Assembly (NCBI GenBank): GCA_021202075.1
Contig: JAJQDT010000096.1
Coordinates: forward strand, 62,001 to 126,000
Source of the DNA: Lachnospiraceae bacterium
Lineage (GTDB): Bacteria > Bacillota > Clostridia > Lachnospirales > Lachnospiraceae
Direction: 5' to 3'
Length of the DNA stretch: 64,000 bases
The notes under the pieces were generated by a model. It did not search any database. It was given only the letters and a program-made list of their open reading frames with translations, and was not told the DNA's origin. Positions 25,127 to 34,244 of the stretch are shown here, in pieces (position 1 is the stretch's first letter; each line of letters starts with the position of its first letter). The position numbers and the translations under genes were made by a program.

Positions 25127-25900
25127 ATGAGGATTGAAAAAATTAATGACCGACAGCTTCGCTGTACACTGACGACGGAAGACCTGGCGAGCCGCAATAT
25201 TAATCTGAAAGAATTTGCCTACGGTTCTGACAAGGCGAGAGAGCTTTTTCAGGATATGATGACCGTTGCCGCCCAGGATTTCGGATTTGAGGTGGACAAT
25301 ATCCCTCTTGTGATTGAGGCGATTCCGGTTTCGATGGATACGATTATTCTGATCGTTACAAAGGTCGAGGACCCGGAAGAGCTGGATACCCGTTTTTCGC
25401 GCTTTTCCCCGGAGAGCTCCTCATCGGAGAGCGGGTTTTCGTTCGCGGATCTCCGGGAGCATATCGAGGGGGCCGATGACATCCTGGATCTGATCCGGCG
25501 GATTTCTGAGGGACGCAAGTCTTCTTCTGAAAAGAACTCTCCTGTCAAGGAGCTTGAGGATTCCACAAAGGATGCGGATGTCACGGATCCGGAGAGCACG
25601 CCGGATCTGATGCGGGCTTATTCGTTTCAGACACTCGACGATGCGATCCGCGCAGCGCAGGTTCTGGATGCGGTCTACGACGGACCGAACTCCCTGTTTA
25701 AAAACAATGAGGATGGCTCGTTTTATCTCGTGCTGAAGAATGCTTCTGTTCCTCCGGCGCAGTTTAATAAGGCATGTAATATTCTTTCTGAGTACGCCGT
25801 TCCCTGCCACGCGACAGCCGGCATGGAGGCCTACTTTAAGGAGCATTTTGAGACCATACTCGCAGAGCATGCGCTGCACAGCCTGCGAGCGATTTCATAG
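25127..25900 (+). CDS. mecA: MecA-family adaptor protein
   Basis: A 257-residue adaptor of the MecA/YpbH family, which delivers proteins to the ClpC protease. The N-terminal substrate-binding domain (MRIEKINDRQLRCTLTTEDL to ITKVEDPEELDTRFSRF, about 1-90) is highly typical. A Ser/Glu/Asp-rich linker (about 90-160) joins it to the C-terminal ClpC-binding domain (about 163-245, with YSFQTLDDAIRAA and YLVLKN). The start ATG 25127 has only a weak ribosome-binding site (GATTGG), as is common for this gene. It has its own promoter and terminator. In Clostridia the physiological substrates are not defined, so the competence role known in Bacillus should not be assumed. Confidence 0.93.
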   Translation: MRIEKINDRQLRCTLTTEDLASRNINLKEFAYGSDKARELFQDMMTVAAQDFGFEVDNIPLVIEAIPVSMDTIILIVTKVEDPEELDTRFSRFSPESSSSESGFSFADLREHIEGADDILDLIRRISEGRKSSSEKNSPVKELEDSTKDADVTDPESTPDLMRAYSFQTLDDAIRAAQVLDAVYDGPNSLFKNNEDGSFYLVLKNASVPPAQFNKACNILSEYAVPCHATAGMEAYFKEHFETILAEHALHSLRAIS

Positions 25901-25911
25901 AAGGAAAACAA

Positions 25912-25966
25912 AACAGGGCGCCGCCCCACAGCAGATTCATCTGCATGGGATGGAGCCCTGTTTTTT
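25912..25966 (+). terminator. mecA terminator
   Basis: AACAGGGC (25912-25919) pairs with GCCCTGTT (25955-25962), enclosing an inner hairpin GCAGAT/ATCTGC, and runs into six T. It lies 12 nt after the mecA stop. Confidence 0.8.
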
Positions 25967-25977
25967 GTTGCACAGGA

Positions 25978-26098
25978 GCCGGGCAAGGTATATGCGAAGC
26001 GTGGGATGCCCGCGCCCCACAATCGAAGATTGGGGGCATAACCCGGCGAGGGCTTATCCCATGCGAAGCGTGGGATGCCTCCCGGCGAGGGCAGTTTG
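25978..26098 (-). repeat. Family-B hairpin repeat, copy 2 (inverted)
   Basis: Read on the minus strand this stretch contains CCCTCGCCGGG twice, the CAATC-TTC-GATTG hairpin, and two GGCATCCCACGCTTCGCAT modules, matching copies at 23979-24052 and 41840-41916. Its end adjoining mecA carries GCCGGGCAAGGT, a string also present in the 44-bp element at 19434-19477. Between mecA and the cardiolipin synthase gene there is no other feature. Confidence 0.8.
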
Positions 26099-26226
26099 CT
26101 GCCGGATTGCTTCTACATTCTATAATATCCAAAGGCTCTGTCTGCGCTCCGCTGCCGTCCGCGCGAAATGAATGAATGTCCGATGGATGCCTGACGCCGT
26201 GCTTCGCACTCTCAATGCCGACGCCA

Positions 26227-27813
26227 TCACATCAATGGCGCCATGATTTTCAGCACGTGCCCGGCGAGTTTGCGCGTGATTTTGTCATGGCGGATGTCGA
26301 AGTCCGTCACGAGCTGACTCTCCACCACCGTTCTTTTAAAATCCTCCTCGATCTTCTGGATTTCCGGCACTTTGTAGAGGAATACCGCGCACTCGAAGTT
26401 CAGATACAGGCTGCGGTAGTCCAGGTTGATGGCTCCGACGACGCCCTTTTCGTCGTCGCTGACCACAACCTTGGAATGGATGAAGCCGGGCGTATATTCG
26501 AAGATGCGCACGCCGGAGCGGACCAGGATTTTATAGTAGGAATGGGCCAGCGCGAACGCGTACTTTTTGTCCGGTATGTGAGGCAGGATAAGCTTGACGT
26601 CGACGCCCCGCTGTGCCGCGTAGATCAGCGCCTGCAGCAGCTCGTGGTCAGGGATCAGATAGGGCGTCATGATGTGGACATATCTGGTCGCGCTGTTCAG
26701 AATTTCCAGATAAACCCGCTCCGCGGTCTGTGTCTCGGCCAGCGGGTTGGTCGCGTAGGGAAGCACAAAGCCCTGCCCCGTCGTTTCCACTGCCGGAGCT
26801 TCCTTGAGATAGACCGCGATGTTTTCCAGATTTTCTGAGGTATCCCACATTTTCAGAAACATGACGGTAAAGCTCTGCACCGCCTCGCCGTGCAGCATAA
26901 TCGCCGCGTCCTTCCAGTGCCCGAACCGCTCTTTCCGGTTGATATACTCATCCGCGAGGTTGACTCCCCCGGTAAAGGCAGTATGTCCGTCTACCACGAC
27001 AATTTTCCGGTGGTCGCGGTTGTTGTAGCTGGTGGAAATGACCGGATATACCGGCGAGAAGACCTTACAGCGAATCCCGAGATTCTTCATCTGTCTGGAA
27101 AAGTCATGCGGGAGATTGCTCAGCTCGTTCATTCCGTCATACATCAGGCGCACCTCCACGCCCTCCCGTACCTTCTGCTCCAGGATCGCCTGTACACAAT
27201 CCCACATATAGCCTTCTGAAATGATGAAATATTCCAGGAAAATGTAGTGTTTTGCCGCGAGCAGCTGTTTTTTCAGCTCCTCGAATTTTTCCTCCCCAGT
27301 GGCAAAATAGGTGACCTCCGTGTTGCGGCAGACCGGATATCCCTGCCGCTCCTGAATGTACCAGGCCAACTGTGCCACGCGGGAATCCTCAAACGACATC
27401 TCCCGCATGGTTTCCGCGTCCTGGTGCAGAAGCGCTCCCGTCTGCCGGTCGATTTCCTGCATTCGACCCGTCATCAGGCGCATGCCCGGCTGCAGCTTCA
27501 AATACAGATACAGCAGTCCGCCGAAAATCGGGAAGAGCAGAACCAACGAGGCCCACGCCAGCTGGAAGGCCGGATGCTCCACGTGATTGATGATTAGCAG
27601 AAGCACCAGAAACGCGAACACCAGATGTCCGCCAAAAAACAGATAGATGTACTGCGCTACATAGCGAATCACCAGAAACAGCAGCAAAAGCTCTGTCAGA
27701 AGGCAGAGTACCAGAATCCCGCTTCGCCCGAAAACGACCTGCAGGACGCCCCGTTTGCCCCGATCCACGGATCGGTCCGTCATATCCTTTACTTTACTGA
27801 GCTGTTCGTTCAT
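26227..27813 (-). CDS. cls: Cardiolipin synthase, phospholipase D family
   Basis: A 528-residue membrane enzyme that joins two phosphatidylglycerol molecules into cardiolipin. Two to three N-terminal membrane helices (about 33-60, 64-78, 84-104) are followed by two phospholipase D domains, each with a complete HKD motif: His268-x-Lys270-x4-Asp275 (DHRKIVVVD) and His446-x-Lys448-x4-Asp453 (IHSKVVVSD). The length and the N-terminal helices match bacterial ClsA-type enzymes. The start ATG 27813 is preceded by GGGGAGAG. No partner gene is adjacent on the same strand within 230 bp, and no obvious terminator follows the stop. Confidence 0.94.
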   Translation of the reverse strand: MNEQLSKVKDMTDRSVDRGKRGVLQVVFGRSGILVLCLLTELLLLFLVIRYVAQYIYLFFGGHLVFAFLVLLLIINHVEHPAFQLAWASLVLLFPIFGGLLYLYLKLQPGMRLMTGRMQEIDRQTGALLHQDAETMREMSFEDSRVAQLAWYIQERQGYPVCRNTEVTYFATGEEKFEELKKQLLAAKHYIFLEYFIISEGYMWDCVQAILEQKVREGVEVRLMYDGMNELSNLPHDFSRQMKNLGIRCKVFSPVYPVISTSYNNRDHRKIVVVDGHTAFTGGVNLADEYINRKERFGHWKDAAIMLHGEAVQSFTVMFLKMWDTSENLENIAVYLKEAPAVETTGQGFVLPYATNPLAETQTAERVYLEILNSATRYVHIMTPYLIPDHELLQALIYAAQRGVDVKLILPHIPDKKYAFALAHSYYKILVRSGVRIFEYTPGFIHSKVVVSDDEKGVVGAINLDYRSLYLNFECAVFLYKVPEIQKIEEDFKRTVVESQLVTDFDIRHDKITRKLAGHVLKIMAPLM

Positions 27814-28045
27814 ACTCTCTCCCCATCTCCTGTAAAAACCACATTTTTGAATGCCCTTATCTAAAGGGATTGCGGTCGACTTATTTTAAAAGCCGCCCGA
27901 ATGTTCCGGAACCGCCAAAGGCAGGCTGCGCTGAAGATTTTACCGCCTGCGATTCGCATAGCCGCCGCGGGAAGGGCGTATCATTTTGCGACAGCTCCCT
28001 GGCCGGTGGGTGCATCGGATAAGCCATTGGATTCGCGGCAATTTT

Positions 28046-28312
28046 TCAGTCCTCCTCCAGTACCTGTATTTCCAGATAGTCAAACGGAATTTCTTCGATA
28101 AAGCTGTCCTGGTAGAAGCGCGCTTTGCTATGCCGCTGAAAATCCGATATCGTTTTATCCAGCCAGATGGGCCGTTCCAAATCAAATTCATGGCAGATTT
28201 CATCCAGCCCGCGAAAGATTTTGTGCGTGCGCGTATCGTCGCTTTCTTCCGCATACACGGTATCCCGCAGCATATGATTGTCCTTCCAGATTTTTCCCCA
28301 AAGCTTGAACAT
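28046..28312 (-). CDS. Small conserved-looking hypothetical protein
   Basis: An 88-residue soluble protein (MFKLWGKIWKDNHMLRDTVY...) rich in charged residues, with no recognisable catalytic motif. GAGGGG lies five nucleotides before ATG 28312, and the gene begins 18 nt after the stop of the sulfatase/beta-lactamase-like gene, so both are probably co-transcribed. Similar short proteins occur in Lachnospiraceae as far as I recall, but without known function. The 230 bp beyond its stop, toward cls, hold no gene. Confidence 0.72.
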   Translation of the reverse strand: MFKLWGKIWKDNHMLRDTVYAEESDDTRTHKIFRGLDEICHEFDLERPIWLDKTISDFQRHSKARFYQDSFIEEIPFDYLEIQVLEED

Positions 28313-28330
28313 AGGAACCCCTCAATCAAA

Positions 28331-31300
28331 TTAATTAAAATACTCATATACCAGCGTGGAAATGTTTTTAATCCGCTGGATTGCCGTGTCGGAGCTGCTC
28401 CACCCATTCGAGAGCACGACAAGAATATAATCGCACTCATCCGAATAGATGATGGCCGCGTCATTCTGCGTGTCGCTCATCTCGCCGGTTTTGTTTCCGC
28501 AGAGAACCCCATCCGGCAGACCCGCCGGAATCTTGTAGCGCGTATTCTGCGCCAGAAGCATCTCTTCCATCTCATTGCTTTGTGCGCGGCTCATCCAGGT
28601 GCGCCGGTAAATATCCTCGAGCAGCGCTCCCACATCCTTCGCGGCCACCTGATTGATGCCCTCGCCGGAATTTGTCGCCGAATTGCTGAAGCCGTTATAT
28701 TCCACGGTCATCTCGCTGTAGCCGTGGCTCTGTATGAATTCATTCACCTTCGCGATTCCGTCCGCGTAGCTGGAATCTCCCAGAATATACAACAGCTGGT
28801 TGGATGCCGTATTGTCACTGTTGCTGATCATCAGATTCACCAGAGACATAATTTCATCTGTCCGCTCCAGCTCGCCCTCGTCAAACGCGGTATACACCGT
28901 TCCCATGATAAAAAGCTTCATCACGCTCGCGGATTTCATGGGCTCATCATTGATGACAAAGCTCTCATCCGTGTCAAGATTTTTTACATAGACCGACCAG
29001 CTGCCGTCATAGTCTTCCACCGTCGCCCGGACCAGCTGCTCCAGCTTCTCCATTGTCCGCTCCTGCTGCCACGGGTACAGCCCTCCCGAATACCAGGTAA
29101 ACAGCCTGCCGCACGACCAGGTCACCGGAAGGGTCGGCCGCAAATCCGTATCCGAGGCCGCCATCGGCGCCTGGAATTCGTTTCCCGTCTGAATCTCCCA
29201 AATCTGGCTACGTACCGCGCGGTGAATTTCAGCAGTGAGATCCACTTCGGTCTCTGTCTCGGTTTCCGTCTCAGCCTCTGTCTCGGTCTCCGTTTCAATG
29301 CCGGTCATCTGCGCAATCCGCAGCTCCAGCTCATCCGGCACCGTCAGCGCGGATGAGGAGGCTGCCCCGGCCTCTGTCGTATCTTCGGCGGCGGCTTCGC
29401 CCGCGCTTTCACTCGCAGCAGTTTTTCCCGTTTCGTTTTCCGTCGAATCTTCGGCAACGCTTTCTTCCGTTTCGGATTCTGCCGCAATGGCGGCGACCGC
29501 TTTGCCCGCGTTTCCCTTCTTTGAAGCAGCTTCTGTCTCAGCCGCATTGGGGGCGGCTTCACCTGAAGTGGCTGCCTCCGTCTCGGATTCTGCCGCAACA
29601 GCGGCGGTTTTGCTCACTGCGCTCTCCCTGGCGGCAGCTCTCAGTATCCCCATACCCACGCAGGGACTGACAGGGCTCCCTCCCGACACTGCAGCAATCA
29701 ACAGTGCAGGTAAAAGCAGCCTTACCGGAATCCCGATTCTTTTTTTCTTATTTCGCGGTGATTTTTCCATAAAGCCTCCGTCCCATATCTGCGGTTTCAC
29801 TTCCGTTGCAGCATACTGCATGCTTCGCTCTGATCGCCCTCGCAGAAAATTCTCAGCCTGCCGATGCCTCATCGTCATCCAGGGTAAAAACTCGTAATAG
29901 CGGTTATCCCCACCGAAAATATCATTATATTCCAGGATATTATACTCATTCACCAGCTTGTAATAGGGAGATTCCTCATCGTCCAGCTCGTAAAAGTTCC
30001 CGTCCGCGCCCCAGTAGCCGACGGAATTGAGCACCGGTATCTGCTCGCTCAGATCCAGCAGATACTCCTGGTAGCCGGTCATCGAAAGCCCCAGCCGGTC
30101 CGCCATGATGCTGTACAGATAGTTCAGGCTGGTCCCCTCGATGATCTCCTCCTCAATATCATAGTTCGCCCAGATAATAAACGGGATCTTGTATTTTTCC
30201 ATCAATTCCTCGCTGGTCAGATCCTCCTCCGTACCGCCGAGCAGATATTCATACGCGCCGTCGCCGATATCGGGCTGATGGTCGCCGAACATCACAATCA
30301 CTGTCGGGTCGTCCACGTCCTCAAAGTATTCCACCAGGCTCTTGAACGCGTCATCGGTCGCCTTGACCAGGTTCACATAGATTTCCGCCCGCGTCGTGCT
30401 GAATCCGGTGTTCAGCACTTCAATCGACATGGACAGATTTTTCGTGTTTGACGAATAATAACCGCCGTGGTTCTGAACCGTGACATTGTAGGAAAACAGC
30501 GGCTGCCCGGAATCAAGGTTCGCCTCATACTCCAGCGTAATCCGGTCAAACAGCGTCCGGTCCGAGATGTAATTCCGGATTTTATAAGGGTAGCTGAAAT
30601 CATCCCGCGTGTAATAGGTGTCAAACCCGATCTGCGGGTACACAATATTCCTGCGGTAATTCGTGCCCCGGTACGGGTGCATCGCCAGCGTATAATACCC
30701 GAGCGTTCCAAGCTGCGAAGCCAGCGACGGCAGATTTCCCCGCACAAACAGGTTAAATCCGACCGAAGAGGCAGGCAGGAACGCCATCGTATTGCCCGTC
30801 AGAAACTCATATTCCGAATTCGGCGTGTTAGCGCCGAAAATGGAGGCGTATGCAGTGCCCTTGATCGTATTTTCCGTCAGGCTGCGAATATATGGCATAT
30901 AATCCTCGGAGAGCTCCAGGCCGTTCCCGATGTCCGTATAATCCGCCCAGGACTCATTCATAATAACAATGATATTCGGAGTCGCGGTCTCATCGGAGGT
31001 GTCGCCATCCGCGGCAGCGCTATCCGCCGCGTCATCTCCGTCATCTGCCATGGCGCCATCATCAACCGCAGTGTCTCCGTCTGCGCCATCTGCGCCGCCA
31101 TCGTCCGCGTCATCCGCCACGTAGTCCGCCGCGATCTCCCTCACAGCCTCCAGCGAGTATCCGTCCGGCTTATCCACGACCATATAAAAGCAGGTGACAA
31201 GCGTCGTAAACAGCATATCGTATTTCTTATAGCGAAGCTGATGCGTAAAGCCCTCCGAACGGATATCATGATCCTCCAGGAACGTTGTTTTCCCGCACAG

Positions 31301-32026
31301 ATAATAATAGCCGCCCGCCAGCATCACAAATACCGCGAGGAAAGCTCCGCGCGCCGCCAGCGGCATCATCCGGCCTCTTTTAAGCTTCAGACTGATCGTA
31401 CAGATCAGAAACGTAAACAGAATCTCCATGACCATATACCAGTCAAGGCTGTATGTATATTCCGAGGCCACCGTCGCCGCCGTGCTAAGCGAAAACAGGT
31501 CGCCGGCCGAAATCGCCATCCCCCGGAAGGAAATAACAAAGCAATTGGCAATCCCCAGCACCGCGACTGCCACAGCGTAAATAATAACCGAAAATCGGAT
31601 GCTGCCCGTCAGCCCGAACAAAATCCCCTGCACCAGATACAAAAACGCGAATGTGAGCGCAAGGGCAATTTTATCCAACGCAAAAAAGTCTATATTGTAC
31701 TTATCCGCATTTAAGTAAAGAAGCGAAAAATAAACCGCAAACGGCGCGATCAAAAACCAGACCCAGGAAAGAATGCGGTTGATCCGGTCGCTCAGTTCAT
31801 TTGTCACCAGCCAAAGCGAAATCAGCGCGGCGGATAAAAGCATAATCTCATACGTTCGTACGCTCATCAGGATGGATTTTGTTCCGTCCGACGAATACAG
31901 CTTCGGATGGGTGCAATAATAAATCAGCATTCCCAGTGTAAATAAAATCGGCGCCGCCCTGAAAAAATGCTTTTTCCCGGAAATTTTTTCAGAAAGCAGG
32001 CGAGCCTTCTCTGTCAGTACAGCCAT
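28331..32026 (-). CDS. LtaS-like sulfatase in one frame with a class A beta-lactamase-like protein
   Basis: One uninterrupted frame encodes two complete proteins. The first (to about codon 745, counted from 32107) is a lipoteichoic-acid-synthase-like phosphoglycerol transferase. It has at least five membrane helices (50-310), an acidic Asp/Ala linker (330-375) and an extracellular sulfatase domain with Glu385 (MNESW), Thr428 (GANTPNS) and Asp609-His610 (FGDHQP). The second begins at Met780 with its own basic-hydrophobic signal sequence and TETETE spacers, then a serine beta-lactamase/D,D-peptidase-like fold with S1061-x-x-K1064 (SVMK), SDN 1097-1099 and a KTG in GNKTGEM. A strong ribosome-binding site precedes Met780. 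The start ATG 32026 (behind AGGAGG, 14 nt) is preferred; ATG 32107 lies upstream of a dispersed repeat. Confidence 0.85.
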   Translation of the reverse strand: MAVLTEKARLLSEKISGKKHFFRAAPILFTLGMLIYYCTHPKLYSSDGTKSILMSVRTYEIMLLSAALISLWLVTNELSDRINRILSWVWFLIAPFAVYFSLLYLNADKYNIDFFALDKIALALTFAFLYLVQGILFGLTGSIRFSVIIYAVAVAVLGIANCFVISFRGMAISAGDLFSLSTAATVASEYTYSLDWYMVMEILFTFLICTISLKLKRGRMMPLAARGAFLAVFVMLAGGYYYLCGKTTFLEDHDIRSEGFTHQLRYKKYDMLFTTLVTCFYMVVDKPDGYSLEAVREIAADYVADDADDGGADGADGDTAVDDGAMADDGDDAADSAAADGDTSDETATPNIIVIMNESWADYTDIGNGLELSEDYMPYIRSLTENTIKGTAYASIFGANTPNSEYEFLTGNTMAFLPASSVGFNLFVRGNLPSLASQLGTLGYYTLAMHPYRGTNYRRNIVYPQIGFDTYYTRDDFSYPYKIRNYISDRTLFDRITLEYEANLDSGQPLFSYNVTVQNHGGYYSSNTKNLSMSIEVLNTGFSTTRAEIYVNLVKATDDAFKSLVEYFEDVDDPTVIVMFGDHQPDIGDGAYEYLLGGTEEDLTSEELMEKYKIPFIIWANYDIEEEIIEGTSLNYLYSIMADRLGLSMTGYQEYLLDLSEQIPVLNSVGYWGADGNFYELDDEESPYYKLVNEYNILEYNDIFGGDNRYYEFLPWMTMRHRQAENFLRGRSERSMQYAATEVKPQIWDGGFMEKSPRNKKKRIGIPVRLLLPALLIAAVSGGSPVSPCVGMGILRAAARESAVSKTAAVAAESETEAATSGEAAPNAAETEAASKKGNAGKAVAAIAAESETEESVAEDSTENETGKTAASESAGEAAAEDTTEAGAASSSALTVPDELELRIAQMTGIETETETEAETETETETEVDLTAEIHRAVRSQIWEIQTGNEFQAPMAASDTDLRPTLPVTWSCGRLFTWYSGGLYPWQQERTMEKLEQLVRATVEDYDGSWSVYVKNLDTDESFVINDEPMKSASVMKLFIMGTVYTAFDEGELERTDEIMSLVNLMISNSDNTASNQLLYILGDSSYADGIAKVNEFIQSHGYSEMTVEYNGFSNSATNSGEGINQVAAKDVGALLEDIYRRTWMSRAQSNEMEEMLLAQNTRYKIPAGLPDGVLCGNKTGEMSDTQNDAAIIYSDECDYILVVLSNGWSSSDTAIQRIKNISTLVYEYFN
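29768..29783 (-). promoter_or_regulatory. Internal ribosome-binding site and start for the beta-lactamase-like protein
   Basis: On the minus strand GGACGGAGG is followed after five bases by ATG at 29770, in the same frame as the upstream sulfatase. Translation from here gives a 479-residue exported protein beginning MEKSPRNKKKRIGIPVRLLL. The 35 residues before it (747-779) read like translated intergenic DNA, so the stop codon between two genes may simply have been lost. Confidence 0.7.
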
Positions 32027-32042
32027 TTTCTGCCAAAAAACC

Positions 32043-32096
32043 TCCTGCGCAAAGCCCGTCCGGACAAAATCAGGATTTGGTCGGCTTTGCTCCTTA
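32043..32096 (-). repeat. Family-C repeat, copy 1
   Basis: Minus-strand sequence from GGAGCAAAGCCG to GGGCTTTGCGCAGGAGG matches 35183-35234 closely. GCAAAGCC and GGCTTTGC form a stem. The copy occupies the 5' end of the longest sulfatase frame and supplies the AGGAGG used by ATG 32026. Confidence 0.75.
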
Positions 32097-32107
32097 GTAA
32101 CTATCAT

Positions 32108-32411
32108 TAACTATCATACCTGTGTCAGAGATCCCGTCGATATCCGGCATATATCAAGATAAGCATGGCCATGAAAATTATACTTCGCACAGGACACAGC
32201 CTGCGTCCGATATCAAACATGTCTGACATATATCATTGTGAGCCACGCCCGGTATCAAAAACAAATCCACATACAAGGAGAGATATCATGAAACGCACAA
32301 GTGCTCTCACAACATCCCTCCCTCGAATTTTAAGCTGCTTCGTAAGCGTTTCCGCACAAAAGCAACACATCCTGCGGCATCTCTTGATTGGTTGCGCATC
32401 CTACGGCAGCC
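32108..32411. other. Non-coding stretch between pgi and the sulfatase gene
   Basis: About 300 bp. A plus-strand frame here has AAGGAGAGATATC before ATG 32288 but continues antisense through pgi, so it is not a gene. ATATC-containing strings recur (TCGATATCCGGCATATATC and CGATATC) without clear order. It presumably contains the promoter for the sulfatase operon, which I could not place. Confidence 0.4.
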
Positions 32412-33761
32412 CTACAGTCTCTTTTGCAGCTCTTCTCTCTCTTTTTCATAGCCCGGCTTGCCAAGCAGCGCGAACATATTTTTCTTGTAGCTCTCAACGC
32501 CCGGCTGATTGAACGGGTTCACGCCCAGAACATACCCGCTCACGCCGCAGGCGAACTCGAAGAAGTAAAACAGCTCGCCCAGATAGAACTCATCCTGCTT
32601 CGGAATGCTCACCATCAGATTCGGCACGTTGCCGTCCGTGTGCGCCAGGATAGTTCCGTTCATGGCGCTTTTATTTACAAAATCCACGGTCTTTCCCGCC
32701 AGATAATTCAGGCCGTCGAGGTCCACCGGCTCCTCGCCGATCGTAAGCGTGCACCGGGACTCCTCTACATTGACCACTGTCTCAAACATGATACGGCTGC
32801 CGTCCTGGATAAACTGACCCATGGAGTGGAGATCCGTCGTCAGATCTACCGAAGCAGGGAAAATTCCCTTCTGGTCTTTTCCTTCACTCTCGCCGTACAG
32901 CTGTTTCCACCATTCAGACACATAGTGCAGGCTCGGCTCGTAATTGGCCAGCACCTCGACCGACTTGCCCTTTCTGAGCAGGATGTTGCGGATGGCCGCG
33001 TACTGAAGGGCGTCATTTTCCTCAAACTCCGCTTCCAGCGCGCGCTTTCTTCCGGAAGCGGCGCCCTCCATCAGCTGATCTATATCTGCACCGCTGACCG
33101 CGATCGGCAGAAGGCCTACCGCCGTCAGTACGGAAAAACGTCCACCGACATCGTCCGGCACTACGAAGCTCTCGTAGCCCTCCTCTGTCGCAAGATTCTT
33201 CAGCGCACCTCTCGCCTTGTCCGTCGTCGCGTAAATCCGCTTCGCGGCCTCAGCCTTGCCATACTTGTCCTCCAGCATCTTCTTAAAGATGCGGAACGCG
33301 ATCGCCGGCTCCGTCGTCGTACCAGACTTGGAAATAATATTGACGGAAAAGTCGCGGTCTCCGATGACCTCGATCAGATGCTGCACATAGGTGCTGCTGA
33401 TGCTGTTGCCCGTAAAATAAATCTCCGGCGTCTTCCGGATCTCTTTGGAAACATTGTTGTAGAAGCTGTGGCGCAGAAACTCAATCGCTGCCCGCGCACC
33501 CAGATAAGAGCCGCCGATCCCGATGACCAGCAGAACCTCGCTGTCGCTCTGGATCTTTTCCGCCGCCTTTTTAATACGGCCAAACTCTTCTTTGTCATAA
33601 TCCACCGGGAGGTCCACCCATCCGAGGAAATCGTTGCCCGCTCCCGTCCGGGACGTCAGCTCATCCTTCGCGGCCGCCACAATCTTTTTCATGGAAGCCA
33701 CTTCGTTCTCCGCGACAAACCCGGCAGCCTTTGAATAATCAAATGTCACTTTACTGCTCAT
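32412..33761 (-). CDS. pgi: Glucose-6-phosphate isomerase
   Basis: A 449-residue glycolytic enzyme interconverting glucose-6-phosphate and fructose-6-phosphate. The sequence shows the sugar-phosphate-binding [28 protein letters not shown], the catalytic Glu region and the C-terminal [14 protein letters not shown] signature. The length matches the short Firmicutes form. ATG 33761 follows AAGGAG by eight nucleotides; a GTG two codons earlier is too close to that site. It is a single-gene unit. Together with the maltose/amylase operon near the end of the window it fits a sugar-fermenting metabolism. Confidence 0.97.
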   Translation of the reverse strand: MSSKVTFDYSKAAGFVAENEVASMKKIVAAAKDELTSRTGAGNDFLGWVDLPVDYDKEEFGRIKKAAEKIQSDSEVLLVIGIGGSYLGARAAIEFLRHSFYNNVSKEIRKTPEIYFTGNSISSTYVQHLIEVIGDRDFSVNIISKSGTTTEPAIAFRIFKKMLEDKYGKAEAAKRIYATTDKARGALKNLATEEGYESFVVPDDVGGRFSVLTAVGLLPIAVSGADIDQLMEGAASGRKRALEAEFEENDALQYAAIRNILLRKGKSVEVLANYEPSLHYVSEWWKQLYGESEGKDQKGIFPASVDLTTDLHSMGQFIQDGSRIMFETVVNVEESRCTLTIGEEPVDLDGLNYLAGKTVDFVNKSAMNGTILAHTDGNVPNLMVSIPKQDEFYLGELFYFFEFACGVSGYVLGVNPFNQPGVESYKKNMFALLGKPGYEKEREELQKRL

Positions 33762-34047
33762 GTCCACATCTCCTTTTATCTTTGTTTGTTTTTCAGCGCG
33801 GCCTTATCCCGGTCAGTTTCCGCTTTGGCCCAGCCTTAACGCGTGCCGCCGGCACGCAGACCCATCCTGCATCCATACCCTCAGCCATGCGCACATGACA
33901 TGAATCCGGATACTGACAACGCTTCTGCCTGCTTCACATACTGCGCTGCATTGTAAAAACCGATTGTTTCACGCTATTCACGTTCGGATTTCATTTTAGC
34001 AGACCATCCACAGTTTCGCAAGGGTTAATGCGCAGGAAATTCATTTC

Positions 34048-34233
34048 CATATGGGGCTCATCCGGAAAATCTGCCGTCATATGATGCTCACCCGGAAAAT
34101 CCACTGCCATATGGGGCTCGCCCGGAAAATCTGCCGTCATATGGGGACTCGCCCGGAAAATCCACTACCATGCGCGCATCCGGAATATTCGCTGCCGTAT
34201 GGAGCCATGTCTGGAAAATTCACTATTGTAGGA
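34048..34233. repeat. 30-bp tandem repeat, about six units
   Basis: Units such as CATATGGGGCTCGCCCGGAA followed by AATCTGCCGT are repeated about six times with lengths of 27-31 bp. The array ends 12 bp before the stop of the next gene. A short plus-strand frame across it has no start signals. The rest of the gap, 33762-34047, shows a hairpin GCGTGCC/GGCACGC at about 33841 and no gene. Confidence 0.8.
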
Positions 34234-34244
34234 ATGTCCGCCCA

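Noticed and set aside
24600-25197. Two overlapping minus-strand frames upstream of mecA
   Set aside because: No start signals, composition unlike a protein, and one overlaps mecA's 5' end and promoter.
30467-31714. 415-codon plus-strand frame
   Set aside because: Antisense to the LtaS-like domain, which carries conserved catalytic residues on the minus strand.
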